Assembly: GCA_902492555.1 (NCBI GenBank)
Contig: CABUMH010000052.1
Span: 1 to 26,065, forward strand
Length of the DNA stretch: 26,065 bases
Source: Eisenbergiella sp900555195
Lineage (GTDB): Bacteria > Bacillota > Clostridia > Lachnospirales > Lachnospiraceae
Direction of reading: 5' to 3'
A program made the position numbers and the translations under genes. This document shows, one piece after another, positions 15,171 to 22,623 of the stretch (position 1 is its first letter; each line of letters begins with the position of its first letter). Under the pieces are notes generated by a model, which saw only the letters and a list, made by a program, of their open reading frames with translations, was not told the origin of the DNA and did not search any database.

Positions 15171-16418
15171 TTATACCAGAGAACGGTTCAGATACGCCTC
15201 CTGTTCTGCTGTCAGGGTGTCGATCTGTTTTCCCATGAAGCGGAGCTTTCTTGCCGCCACATCCCGGTCGATCTCTTCCGGAACATCGATCAGCATCTCT
15301 TTCAGCTCTCCGCCATGCTCCACCAGATACTTGGCGGACAGCGCCTGAATCGCAAAACTCATATCCATGATTTCCGCCGGATGTCCGTCTCCTGCAGCCA
15401 GATTCACCAAACGGCCTTCTGCAAGCACGAAGATCCACTGGCCTGTGGGCAGCTTGTATCCCTGAATGTTCCTGCGCATCTCCTTCGTTTCAACCGCCAT
15501 AGCGCGCAGACCTGCCATGTCGATCTCACAGTCAAAATGTCCCGCATTGCAGAGAATTGCGCCTTCCTTCATCTCCACAAAGTCCTCTGCATCGATCACC
15601 TTATCGCAGCCCGTAACCGTCACGAAGAAATCTCCGATCTTGGCCGCTTCCTTCATCGGCATAACCTCAAAGCCGTCCATCACCGCTTCAATGGCCTTGA
15701 CAGGATCGATCTCCGTCACGATCACTTTTGCCCCAAGTCCCTTCGCTCTCATGGCAACGCCCTTGCCGCACCAACCGTATCCGGCTACAACCACGTTTTT
15801 GCCTGCCACGATCAGATTCGTTGTGCGCATAATTCCATCCCATACGGACTGTCCTGTGCCGTACCTGTTATCAAAGAAGTGCTTGCACTGCGCGTTATTT
15901 ACCCGAATCATGGGGAACTTCAGATCGCCTGCCCGATTCATCGCTTCCAGACGAATGATGCCGGTGGTAGTCTCTTCACAGCCTCCCAGGATCGCCGGGA
16001 TCAGATCCTGCATCTGCGTGTGAACCATGTGCACCAGATCTCCCCCATCGTCAATAATGATGTTGGGCCCTGCAGAAAGCACTGCGCGGATGTGCGAATT
16101 GTACTCCTCTTCTGTAGCTCCGTACCAGGCATGAACTTCCAGGCCTGCTTTCACCAACGCGGCCGCCACATCATCCTGCGTGGACAGCGGATTGGAACCC
16201 GTCACATACATTTCCGCCCCGCCGGCAGCCAGCACCTTGCACAGATATGCCGTCTTCGCTTCCAGATGCACGGAAAGCGTGATTTTCTTTCCGGCAAACG
16301 GCTTCGTCCGGCTAAATTCTTCTTCCAGCATGCGAAGAAGGTCACAGTTTCTCTTTACCCATTCGATCTTCTGCTCCCCGGATTCCGCCAGGCTTAAATC
16401 TCTGATTTCACTGCTCAT
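15171..16418 (-). CDS. ahcY: Adenosylhomocysteinase (S-adenosyl-L-homocysteine hydrolase)
   Basis: This 415-residue NAD-dependent enzyme splits S-adenosylhomocysteine into homocysteine and adenosine, which relieves product inhibition of methyltransferases. Visible landmarks are SVHLEAKTAYL, the substrate region CKHFFDNRYGTGQSVWDGI, the Rossmann dinucleotide motif VVAGYGWCGKGVA, and the NAGHFDCEIDM block. It lacks the C-terminal Lys-Pro-x-x-Tyr-Arg-Tyr tail of mammalian and most proteobacterial enzymes and ends in AYLNRSLV, as in the short archaeal/Thermotoga-like class. Use of inosylhomocysteine instead, as in some archaea, cannot be excluded from sequence. The start at 16418 follows TGGAGGAAAAC. 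A longer in-frame ATG at 16508 overlaps the predicted promoter. Confidence 0.93.
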   Translation of the reverse strand: MSSEIRDLSLAESGEQKIEWVKRNCDLLRMLEEEFSRTKPFAGKKITLSVHLEAKTAYLCKVLAAGGAEMYVTGSNPLSTQDDVAAALVKAGLEVHAWYGATEEEYNSHIRAVLSAGPNIIIDDGGDLVHMVHTQMQDLIPAILGGCEETTTGIIRLEAMNRAGDLKFPMIRVNNAQCKHFFDNRYGTGQSVWDGIMRTTNLIVAGKNVVVAGYGWCGKGVAMRAKGLGAKVIVTEIDPVKAIEAVMDGFEVMPMKEAAKIGDFFVTVTGCDKVIDAEDFVEMKEGAILCNAGHFDCEIDMAGLRAMAVETKEMRRNIQGYKLPTGQWIFVLAEGRLVNLAAGDGHPAEIMDMSFAIQALSAKYLVEHGGELKEMLIDVPEEIDRDVAARKLRFMGKQIDTLTAEQEAYLNRSLV

Positions 16419-16498
16419 GTTTTCCTCCATTCTGAAGCGTTTTTGCGCCAAGAAACGCGCCGAATCCCCATCCGGCGCCGCTATCAATATCTGTTCCC

Positions 16499-16527
16499 AT
16501 GGTAGCAAAAATGAGCACGGAATGCAA
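16499..16527 (-). promoter_or_regulatory. Candidate promoter of ahcY
   Basis: On the minus strand TTGCAT (16527-16522) and TACCAT (16504-16499) are 17 bp apart, with TG one base before the -10. The transcript would have a leader of about 75 nt holding two small overlapping GC hairpins, GCGCCG/CGGCGC (16457-16478) and GCGTTT/AAACGC (16437-16458). Confidence 0.55.
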
Positions 16528-16560
16528 GGGGATGTGTAGGCTGCTATACTTGCAAAGCCA

Positions 16561-17160
16561 TTACGCAGGCCGCCTTTCCCATTCCGGTCTCAACAGCCGG
16601 TATTCTACCCTGTCATGCATTCTGCCGTCCATCCAGACCTTCTGCTTCATCTCCGCTTCTTTTATAAGCCCGCATTTCATCATCACCCGTTCAGAACCAA
16701 CGTTTTCCGGATCGCAGCCTGTGGTCAGCCGGAACACTCCGTTTTCCTCAAATGCGAAACGCAGGATCTCCTGAAACGCCTCCGTCATATACCCTTTTCC
16801 CCAAAATTTCCGGTGGCTGAAATAACCGGCATGAACCAGTTTTCCCCATGGCGTCACCTGCAGCACGGTATACCCGATCTCTCCTATCAGCTCTCCCGTG
16901 CATTTATCCACCATTTTCAGAAAATATTCCCTTCGTTTCGGATCCCCTGCAGCGCGTACCGCAGTGCGCAGATCCGCCTCTGACTCCTCGCGGTTGTGCG
17001 TCATGATATCCGGAAGATAATACATCACCTCCGGATCCGAAATCAAAAGATGATGTGCTTCCAGATCTTCCCATATCAGATCCTGCAGGAGCATTCTCTT
17101 TGTTTCCAGGCAAATGCCTCTCTCATAGTTTTTTATTTCTTCCTGATTCGGATACCCCAT
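16561..17160 (-). CDS. GNAT-family N-acetyltransferase (RimJ/RimL-like)
   Basis: This 199-residue protein of the acetyltransferase_3 (RimJ/RimL) type has an N-terminal strand that reads as LETKRMLLQDLIWEDLEAHH. The acetyl-CoA motif A follows as HRKFWGKGYMTEAFQEILRFAF, then the typical TTGCDPENVGSERVMMKCGL and a C-terminal EYRLLRPEW. The acceptor amine, whether protein N-terminus, antibiotic or metabolite, cannot be told. The ATG at 17160 has AAAGGAG at good distance; an upstream in-frame ATG at 17184 would start within the previous gap and lacks a ribosome site. It begins 35 nt after the HTH-methyltransferase stop, so the two are likely one operon. Confidence 0.87.
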   Translation of the reverse strand: MGYPNQEEIKNYERGICLETKRMLLQDLIWEDLEAHHLLISDPEVMYYLPDIMTHNREESEADLRTAVRAAGDPKRREYFLKMVDKCTGELIGEIGYTVLQVTPWGKLVHAGYFSHRKFWGKGYMTEAFQEILRFAFEENGVFRLTTGCDPENVGSERVMMKCGLIKEAEMKQKVWMDGRMHDRVEYRLLRPEWERRPA

Positions 17161-17195
17161 CGTTTTCTCCTTTCTTTCCTGCACATCTCACACGA

Positions 17196-18023
17196 TCACT
17201 GCGATTGCAGGGGCTTTCTGGCAAAGACCGTATCCATGCAGTGCTGATGAGGGATATTGCCGCTGTTGCAGTCGAAAATTTCTTCCCTGCACGCCTCGAT
17301 CAGCCAGTCTTTGTAATAAGTGAACAGTTCACCCGATATCCAGTTGCGCGCATCCACATCGGGATCAGGTGGCGGAAGGATAAATGGCTTCTCCACAAAC
17401 ACATTCACCGCGTGCATACCGCCAGGCACAGTATGTTCCAGGTAGCATTCCATCAGTTCCTTCCTGAATTCAGGCAGAATATGGTGAAACACCCCCGAAC
17501 TGTAGATAATGTCATAGTTTTCTTCGGGCCGGAAATCCCGCAGATCCGCCCGAAAAAATTGAACCGGGACCTGATGAATATCCGCCAGGCGTCTCGCCTT
17601 CTCGATTCCTGTCTCCGTCACGTCAAAGGCGGTTACCTGGTAGCCGCATTTAGCGAGGAACACAGCATCTCTGCCCTCCCCGCAGCCAATTTCCAGAAGG
17701 CGCAGAGGCCGGATGGGATAATAGCGCCGCAGCAGTTCCATGCACAGGTCGTTCGGCCTGGTTCCCCAATAGTAGCCTTCTGTTCCATAACGTTCCTCAT
17801 AAAATGGATTCGCCTTTTTCGGAACGTATCCCATAAGTGTATCAATGTCCGTCTCCAGCAGTGTCGCCAGCCCGGGCAGAAGGAATATATCAGGTGAGGA
17901 CTGGGCATTTTCCCATTTTGATACGGCCTGTGGTGAGATATTCAGCTTACCCGCCAGCTCTTCCTGCGTATAACCTTTTGCTTTTCTCAGGCGCGCGATA
18001 TTTTCAGAAAGTGTATTTTTCAT
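17196..18023 (-). CDS. XRE-type HTH fused to class I methyltransferase
   Basis: This 275-residue protein starts at 18023 after GAGAGGAAG. Residues 1-62 are an XRE/Cro-like helix-turn-helix (RLRKAKGYTQEELAGKLNIS, QAVSKWENAQSSPD). A linker (YVPKKANPFYEERYGTEGYYWG) leads to a TehB-like SAM methyltransferase domain at about 85-215, with motif I LLEIGCGEGRDAVFLAK, the acidic loop FDVTETGIEKAR, motif IV YSSGVFHHILPE and PGGMHAVNVFVEKP. TehB-family enzymes methylate small toxic species such as tellurite or selenite; the fused HTH suggests a methyltransferase that also binds DNA or senses SAM or substrate. That function is inference; the domain order is seen. It diverges from a second XRE regulator. 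Confidence 0.87.
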   Translation of the reverse strand: MKNTLSENIARLRKAKGYTQEELAGKLNISPQAVSKWENAQSSPDIFLLPGLATLLETDIDTLMGYVPKKANPFYEERYGTEGYYWGTRPNDLCMELLRRYYPIRPLRLLEIGCGEGRDAVFLAKCGYQVTAFDVTETGIEKARRLADIHQVPVQFFRADLRDFRPEENYDIIYSSGVFHHILPEFRKELMECYLEHTVPGGMHAVNVFVEKPFILPPPDPDVDARNWISGELFTYYKDWLIEACREEIFDCNSGNIPHQHCMDTVFARKPLQSQ

Positions 18024-18109
18024 GAAGGCTTCCTCTCGTTTACATTTTTCTACAGACTCATTGTAGCAAAGATTCACTATATGAAAAAGAACCGGTTGTG
18101 AGAGTGGAA

Positions 18110-18127
18110 AAAGGTTTCTCAACCTTT
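18110..18127. promoter_or_regulatory. Perfect palindrome between two divergent XRE genes
   Basis: AAAGGTT (18110-18116) and AACCTTT (18121-18127) are separated by TCTC. An overlapping alternative pairing, GGTTGTGAGA (18094-18103) with TCTCAACC (18117-18124), is nearly as good. The site lies in the 189-bp region between the HTH-methyltransferase and the 98-residue XRE gene, so it is a candidate operator for either regulator. Possible -10 elements flank it: minus-strand TACAAT near 18060 and plus-strand TATAAC near 18143. Confidence 0.5.
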
Positions 18128-18212
18128 GGTTGTAATTTCTGTTATAACGAAATACTTTTCACCTATACAGAAATCTATGCTGTTACACTATCTGCGAAAG
18201 AAGGAGGCACAA

Positions 18213-18509
18213 ATGGTAAAATTGGGGAAACGTCTGAAAGAACTGCGTTTAGAAAGAAAAATGACACAGAAACAGATTGCGGACAGGCTCGGCCTGGCGA
18301 TCAGCGCTGTATCCGCCTATGAATCCGGCGATCGTTATCCGACCTATGACACGCTGATTACCCTGGCCCGGATCTATCACGTCTCCACCGACTATCTTCT
18401 CGGCATCAGTTCCAGACGCGAAATCGATGTCACCGGCCTGGATGAAGAAGAGATCCTGTTCGTCTCTCAGCTGGTGGAATTACTGCGCAAGAAAAAAGAA
18501 GGGTTATAG
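18213..18509 (+). CDS. Small XRE-family transcriptional regulator
   Basis: This 98-residue protein is almost entirely a lambda-repressor-like helix-turn-helix: RLKELRLERKMTQKQIADRL, then AISAVSAYESGDRYPTYDTL, and a fourth-fifth helix YHVSTDYLLGIS. The C-terminal 35 residues (EEEILFVSQLVELLRKKKEG) are a helix that could dimerise. The start at 18213 follows AAGAAGGAGGCACAA, an ideal ribosome site; the frame is open upstream but has none. It is transcribed away from the HTH-methyltransferase gene and converges with the sensor-kinase gene 44 nt later. No target can be named beyond the shared intergenic region. Confidence 0.88.
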   Translation: MVKLGKRLKELRLERKMTQKQIADRLGLAISAVSAYESGDRYPTYDTLITLARIYHVSTDYLLGISSRREIDVTGLDEEEILFVSQLVELLRKKKEGL

Positions 18510-18553
18510 CTCTCTCTTGGAGCATAGCCCCACATTTTATATCCTCCCGTATC

Positions 18554-19924
18554 TTAATCCATCCCGATCTCAGGAAGGGTCATGCATACGCGAAGGCCGT
18601 GAGGGCTGGCGGGTTCAAACAGCACTGTCCCGCCATGTGCCTTCACGATCTGCCGTACCAGCTTCAGCCCCAATCCATGTTCCGTTCCGTCGCGTACGCT
18701 GCTATCAGAAAGTTCTTTCCCCTGGTTCAGCGCTTTCAGGAGTTCTGCCTGGACCCCAGTCCCGTCATCCGATACGGTACATATACAGATTCCATTTTCT
18801 TCTTTGATCGATACGTCGATCCGGCAGCCAGAGAAATTGTGGACAATGCTGTTTCGGATCAAATTGTCCAAGGCCCGCCGAAGCAGAGCGGCATCCCCGT
18901 CAACACAGACGTTCCGGTTCAGATGTTCCTTTTCAAATGTGATCTCATATTGTTCCGGCAGCCCGTCATTCAGCACTCCGCTGACCGCCTGCCGGCAGAT
19001 CTCCACGAAATCCGTTCTTTTCTTCTGGATAGGCCAAAGGCCATATTCCAGCTTGGTCGTCAGATTCAGGTCTTCCACAAGCGCTTTCATCCGCTCTCCC
19101 TGGCGCCGAATGATCCCTGCCTGCTGCCGGGCTTTGGCCGGCAGCGCATCGTTATCTTCCAGTTCACTCGCATAGCCCAGCACCATGGACAGAGGCGTGC
19201 GGATATCATGGGATACGCCGCGGATCCACTCGGCCCGTGTATTGTCTTTCTGTGTGAGATAGTCCCCGGCCCGGTTCACTCCCGCCTTGATCCTGGCAAG
19301 CTGTCCGCTCTCCTCCAGATGGATCGGTTTTCCGCGTCCCAAAGCCCAGAGTCCCTGCAGGATGGGGGTCATGGCTTTTTCCACCCTACGGGTATTTTGC
19401 AGGATCAGAAAGCCTGTCAGGGCAAGATTGATAAAAAAGACAGCAATGCACCCGACAATCATAATTGTCATATAAGGCCATTCAAAGGAAAAACAATATT
19501 TAATCCAGGTACCCTGCGGCCATCCGACCACGGTCAGGCAGCCGTCTTCCCGTCCCCAGACCTTTACCGGATACTCCTGCAGATACCATCGGCTGAATGC
19601 CGCCACCTCAGCGCTGGTATAGGATCGAGGCAGCTCCTTTGGCAAGCCATGTTCCCAGACCACCCTCCCGTCTTCATCCAGAACCATGGCCCATACATCA
19701 TTTTCCCGCAGCATGGTCAACGCCGCCTCATCGGCACTCCATATACCTCCCTGCTGTCTCAGATGCTCAGAAAATACCTGAACCGAGAAAGCTTCATCCG
19801 AACCGCTCATATATCCTGCGATTACTATTGCCACCACCAACACGAAATTTACTGCCAAAAACAGAACAAGGATTCCAATCATGGAAAAGATATACCGCCG
19901 GAAAAAACGCTGAACCAAATTCAT
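18554..19924 (-). CDS. Membrane sensor histidine kinase of an antimicrobial-peptide-type system
   Basis: This 456-residue kinase has a membrane helix at about 13-37, an extracytoplasmic domain of about 110 residues, a second helix at about 151-176, then a HisKA domain with His239 in GVSHDIRTPLSMVLGY. The HATPase domain has an N box (LDNLIRNSIVHN), G1 (VSDDGTGV) and G2 (EHGLGLKLVRQIVKAHGG). Its ATG overlaps the response-regulator stop by 4 nt, so it is the second gene of that operon. The divergent ABC transporter makes it a likely sensor of peptides or envelope stress, as for CprK, SpaK and NisK-like kinases. That role is inferred from context, as the sensor domain is not recognised. Confidence 0.93.
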   Translation of the reverse strand: MNLVQRFFRRYIFSMIGILVLFLAVNFVLVVAIVIAGYMSGSDEAFSVQVFSEHLRQQGGIWSADEAALTMLRENDVWAMVLDEDGRVVWEHGLPKELPRSYTSAEVAAFSRWYLQEYPVKVWGREDGCLTVVGWPQGTWIKYCFSFEWPYMTIMIVGCIAVFFINLALTGFLILQNTRRVEKAMTPILQGLWALGRGKPIHLEESGQLARIKAGVNRAGDYLTQKDNTRAEWIRGVSHDIRTPLSMVLGYASELEDNDALPAKARQQAGIIRRQGERMKALVEDLNLTTKLEYGLWPIQKKRTDFVEICRQAVSGVLNDGLPEQYEITFEKEHLNRNVCVDGDAALLRRALDNLIRNSIVHNFSGCRIDVSIKEENGICICTVSDDGTGVQAELLKALNQGKELSDSSVRDGTEHGLGLKLVRQIVKAHGGTVLFEPASPHGLRVCMTLPEIGMD

Positions 19925-20616
19925 GCATTCGCCTCCTTCAGATTGAGTCGATATCCCAGCCCTCTGGCCGTAAGAAGGGAAATCGGCTTGGACGGATCCT
20001 CTTCGATTTTCTCACGCAGATGGCGAATATGGGTGGAAAGCGTGCTCTCATATCCCTGCCAGAACTCACCGCAGATGGTCTCACACAGAGTACCAGTAGT
20101 GACGATCCTTCCGGCATTTTCATATAGTTTTTCAAACAGCTGCAGTTCCTTTGCCGTCAGGGGAATACGCTTCCCTTCTTTTATCACCTCCGCTTTTTCC
20201 AGATCCACCCGAGAAGCCGCCAGCTGCGCCATGCGGTTCTGCTTGGGATAAGCCCGGTACAGAATCGCGCCAACCCGCAGGAGCAGCTCCTTTGGCCCAA
20301 AAGGCTTGGCCAGATAATCATCCGCTCCGTACTCCAATCCCGTAATCCGGTCTTCCGCCTCGCTGCGCGCCGTGAGCACGAGAACGGGAACGCGGCTGGT
20401 ACGCCGGATCTCCTGCAGCACCGTAAATCCGTCCATTCCCGGCATCATTACATCCAAAACGATCAAATCCGGCTCATGTTCTTTCCACTGCCAAAGCGCC
20501 TCCATTCCGGAGGATGCCGTAAGCAGGCGCATATATCCGGCCCGAAGGAATATAGAACGCAGCATTTCCAACATATCCCGGTCATCATCCACCAGCAGGA
20601 TTTTCTTATCCGTCAT
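19921..20616 (-). CDS. OmpR-family response regulator paired with the adjacent kinase
   Basis: This 231-residue regulator has a receiver domain with acidic residues D10/D11/D12, phospho-acceptor Asp55 in LIVLDVMMPGMDG, Thr82 in LTARSEAEDR and Lys104 in YLAKPFGPKE. The winged helix occupies about residues 130-228 (TAKELQLFEKLYENAG, LSTHIRHLREKIEEDP, TARGLGYRLN). The ATG at 20616 follows AAAGGGGAATGGCTT. It is the promoter-proximal gene of the pair and likely controls the divergent ABC operon, where two CTTAAGGTT repeats lie at two-turn spacing, a common binding pattern for a dimeric OmpR-type regulator. Confidence 0.94.
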   Translation of the reverse strand: MTDKKILLVDDDRDMLEMLRSIFLRAGYMRLLTASSGMEALWQWKEHEPDLIVLDVMMPGMDGFTVLQEIRRTSRVPVLVLTARSEAEDRITGLEYGADDYLAKPFGPKELLLRVGAILYRAYPKQNRMAQLAASRVDLEKAEVIKEGKRIPLTAKELQLFEKLYENAGRIVTTGTLCETICGEFWQGYESTLSTHIRHLREKIEEDPSKPISLLTARGLGYRLNLKEANA

Positions 20617-20642
20617 AAGCCATTCCCCTTTCCTTTCCATTC

Positions 20643-20648
20643 ATTATA
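20643..20648 (-). promoter_or_regulatory. -10 element of the response-regulator operon
   Basis: A perfect TATAAT on the minus strand lies about 27 nt before the start codon. No good -35 is seen 17 bp upstream, so the promoter may need an activator. Confidence 0.45.
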
Positions 20649-20697
20649 CCTCCCAAACCGTCTTTTTCCTATTCTGCCCGGGAAATCTCAGAGATAA

Positions 20698-20728
20698 CTT
20701 AAGGTTGGCTCAGCGTTGTCTTAAGGTT
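20698..20728 (+). promoter_or_regulatory. Direct-repeat candidate response-regulator box before the ABC operon
   Basis: CTTAAGGTT occurs at 20698-20706 and again at 20720-20728. The starts are 22 bp apart, which places both on the same face of the helix. A possible -10 TATCCT (20736-20741) follows 7 bp after the second copy, so the second copy covers the -35 position. This arrangement fits activation by an OmpR-type regulator; the site is otherwise unverified. About 150 bp of leader without a gene follow before the ATPase start. Confidence 0.6.
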
Positions 20729-20887
20729 CGTATGCTATCCTATTTCCATCAAGCCAAATCCCCTGCGGGCGGTGGGATGGACAGATGTGCCAAAGCGGCT
20801 TTTTTCCGGTATGTTTCATGGAGAGGGATCTATCCCTTTCAGCCGTCCCGCCGTCCAAAGGAAAAGAAGAAAGGAGATATCCGCTTT

Positions 20888-21814
20888 ATGAGCGAGCCTA
20901 TCATCATTGAAACCCATGGTCTGACCAAACAATATGGGAGCCAAACCAGCGTGTCCAATCTGAATCTGCATGTGCGAAGGGGCCGCATCTACGGCCTGCT
21001 GGGGCGCAACGGCGCGGGTAAAACCACCACCATGCGGATGCTGCTGGGCCTGACCGCCCCCACATCAGGTACCCTGACTCTTTTCGGCCGTCCCCTGCGC
21101 GGCAATGAGAAATGGATCTATCCCCGTGTGGGCAGCCTCATCGAATCGCCCGGGTTTTATCCCAACTTAACCGGAACGGAAAATCTGAGGATTTTCGCCA
21201 AACTGCGTGGACTCCAGGGTTCCAATTCTGTTCGGTCCGCCCTGGAACTGGTGAATCTGCCTTACAGAGACAAGAAGCTCTATTCTCAATATTCCCTTGG
21301 AATGAAACAGCGTCTGGCCATTGCCCTGGCCGTTATGCATGATCCCAAACTGCTGATCCTGGACGAGCCCATCAATGGCCTGGATCCCATCGGCATCGCC
21401 GAGGTGCGCGAATTTATCCGCACGCTGTGTGACGAGCGCGGCAAGACCATCCTGATCTCCAGCCACATTCTTTCTGAAATTGCCTTGCTGGCTGACGATA
21501 TCGGCATCATTGATCACGGCGTTTTGCTGGAGGAAGAAAGCCTGGAAGAACTGGAACGCAAGAACGGCAAATATCTCTCCTTCATCGTGTCCAGCGCTCC
21601 CGCCGCTGCCCGGCTGCTCCAAAACGCCCTGGATATCCGGGCTATCACCGTAAAGAATGACCATGAACTGACCGTCCGGGATCTCAGACTGGATATGGGC
21701 GCTGCAATACGGCTGCTCGTGGAAGCAGGACTTGAGGTGTCTGACGCCCATCTTTATGAGGATACGCTGGAGGATTACTTCAAACGCATTACAGGAGGTG
21801 AAGGCATTGCTTAG
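20888..21814 (+). CDS. ABC transporter ATP-binding protein, LanF/CprA/BcrA-like
   Basis: This 308-residue ATPase has Walker A GRNGAGKT (39-46), signature SLGMKQR (136-142), Walker B LLILDEP (155-161), D-loop GLDP and H-loop SSH. Where most ABC proteins have a Q-loop, it reads VGSLIESPGFYPNL with Glu86 at the key place, the E-loop typical of lantibiotic-immunity ATPases such as NukF and SpaF and of CprA. A C-terminal extension of about 90 residues follows. The start at 20888 follows AAAGGAGAT. It overlaps the first permease gene by 8 nt. With two ABC-2 permeases it should form an exporter that removes cationic peptides from the membrane; the peptide is unknown, and no lantibiotic biosynthesis gene lies in the window. 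Confidence 0.92.
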   Translation: MSEPIIIETHGLTKQYGSQTSVSNLNLHVRRGRIYGLLGRNGAGKTTTMRMLLGLTAPTSGTLTLFGRPLRGNEKWIYPRVGSLIESPGFYPNLTGTENLRIFAKLRGLQGSNSVRSALELVNLPYRDKKLYSQYSLGMKQRLAIALAVMHDPKLLILDEPINGLDPIGIAEVREFIRTLCDERGKTILISSHILSEIALLADDIGIIDHGVLLEEESLEELERKNGKYLSFIVSSAPAAARLLQNALDIRAITVKNDHELTVRDLRLDMGAAIRLLVEAGLEVSDAHLYEDTLEDYFKRITGGEGIA

Positions 21815-22610
21815 ACTCATCCAATGTGAATTTGCCAAATTGCGGCGCAAGCCCCTGTTCTTCGCCGCAGCGGCCATCTCCGGGCTGATCCCTTTAGGCT
21901 GCGCCCTGTTTCTTCCCGATTTTCGAGAATTTACCAACGGCGCAGAAGCAATAGACGGCATGATGTCCACCCTGTTTCAGATGAGCGCCTATCTGCTTCT
22001 CATGCCAGCCCTGGTGGTGCTGGCTTCCAATCTGCTCTTTGAAGAACAGGACAACGACACGCTGAAAAATCTGATCACCGTACCTGTGAGCAAATCCTTT
22101 CTGGCCATCGCAAAACTACTTCTGCTGCTTATGTTTTCCATTGCTTTCATGGCCGTTGGAGGCCTTGTAAATCTGGGGATTGTGATTGCCGCCGGATGGG
22201 AACCGGTGGGGTTCGGAAGGCTGTTTTTTGTAGGCATCGGACAAGGGATCATGATGTGGGCCGGGGCGCTGCCCTGCATTCTGCTGGTAGTGCTTCTGAA
22301 CCGCAGCTATATCGTCTCGGTCATCATCACTTTCTTCTATACCTCCGTCAACTATATTTTCAGCATGAACGACTTTTTCATCACTCAGCCCTTCGGGCTG
22401 AATCCAGGTACGCTGCTTCCCGGGCCGCTGACGTTCCGCTGGTATTTTCAATATCTGGATTTTACCAATTCCGGCGCCCAGATGGCTGCGCTTCTGGAAC
22501 GGATCAGCCCCTATTTTGTGAACACCGCCCAGGCCTTCCTTGTGACAGGCGCAGAGGCTGTGATCTTTGTATCCCTGATCGCATTGGTCTATAAGCGTCA
22601 GGGTGTCTGA
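21807..22610 (+). CDS. ABC-2 type permease 1 (LanE/CprB-like)
   Basis: This is a protein of about 267 residues with six predicted membrane helices. It opens with the family's usual amphipathic segment (RLIQCEFAKLRRKPLFF) and has the inter-helix box LFEEQDNDTLKNLITVPVSKSFLAIAKLL, characteristic of ABC-2 subunits of bacitracin/lantibiotic exporters. The start is taken as TTG at 21807: AGGAGG stands 8 nt upstream, and the hydrophobic protein begins there as in relatives. Upstream in-frame ATGs lie deep in the ATPase gene. It overlaps the ATPase gene by 8 nt and precedes permease 2 by 13 nt, so the three are one operon. Confidence 0.88.
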   Translation: MLRLIQCEFAKLRRKPLFFAAAAISGLIPLGCALFLPDFREFTNGAEAIDGMMSTLFQMSAYLLLMPALVVLASNLLFEEQDNDTLKNLITVPVSKSFLAIAKLLLLLMFSIAFMAVGGLVNLGIVIAAGWEPVGFGRLFFVGIGQGIMMWAGALPCILLVVLLNRSYIVSVIITFFYTSVNYIFSMNDFFITQPFGLNPGTLLPGPLTFRWYFQYLDFTNSGAQMAALLERISPYFVNTAQAFLVTGAEAVIFVSLIALVYKRQGV

Positions 22611-22623
22611 GGAGGTGAAAAAA

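Noticed and set aside
15165..16397. A 410-codon plus-strand open frame opposite adenosylhomocysteinase
   Set aside because: It lies fully antisense to a strongly conserved enzyme, crosses only its coding sequence, and has no recognisable protein features.
16419..16498. Possible SAH or SAM riboswitch in the ahcY leader
   Set aside because: Only short, mutually exclusive GC hairpins are visible; no conserved SAH or SAM riboswitch core could be recognised by eye. A covariance-model scan would settle it.
18599..20251. A 550-codon open frame on the plus strand opposite the second sensor kinase and response regulator
   Set aside because: It has no ribosome site, its translation is rich in Pro/His/Arg with no domain, and it is the mirror of two clear minus-strand genes. 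It is a codon-bias shadow.
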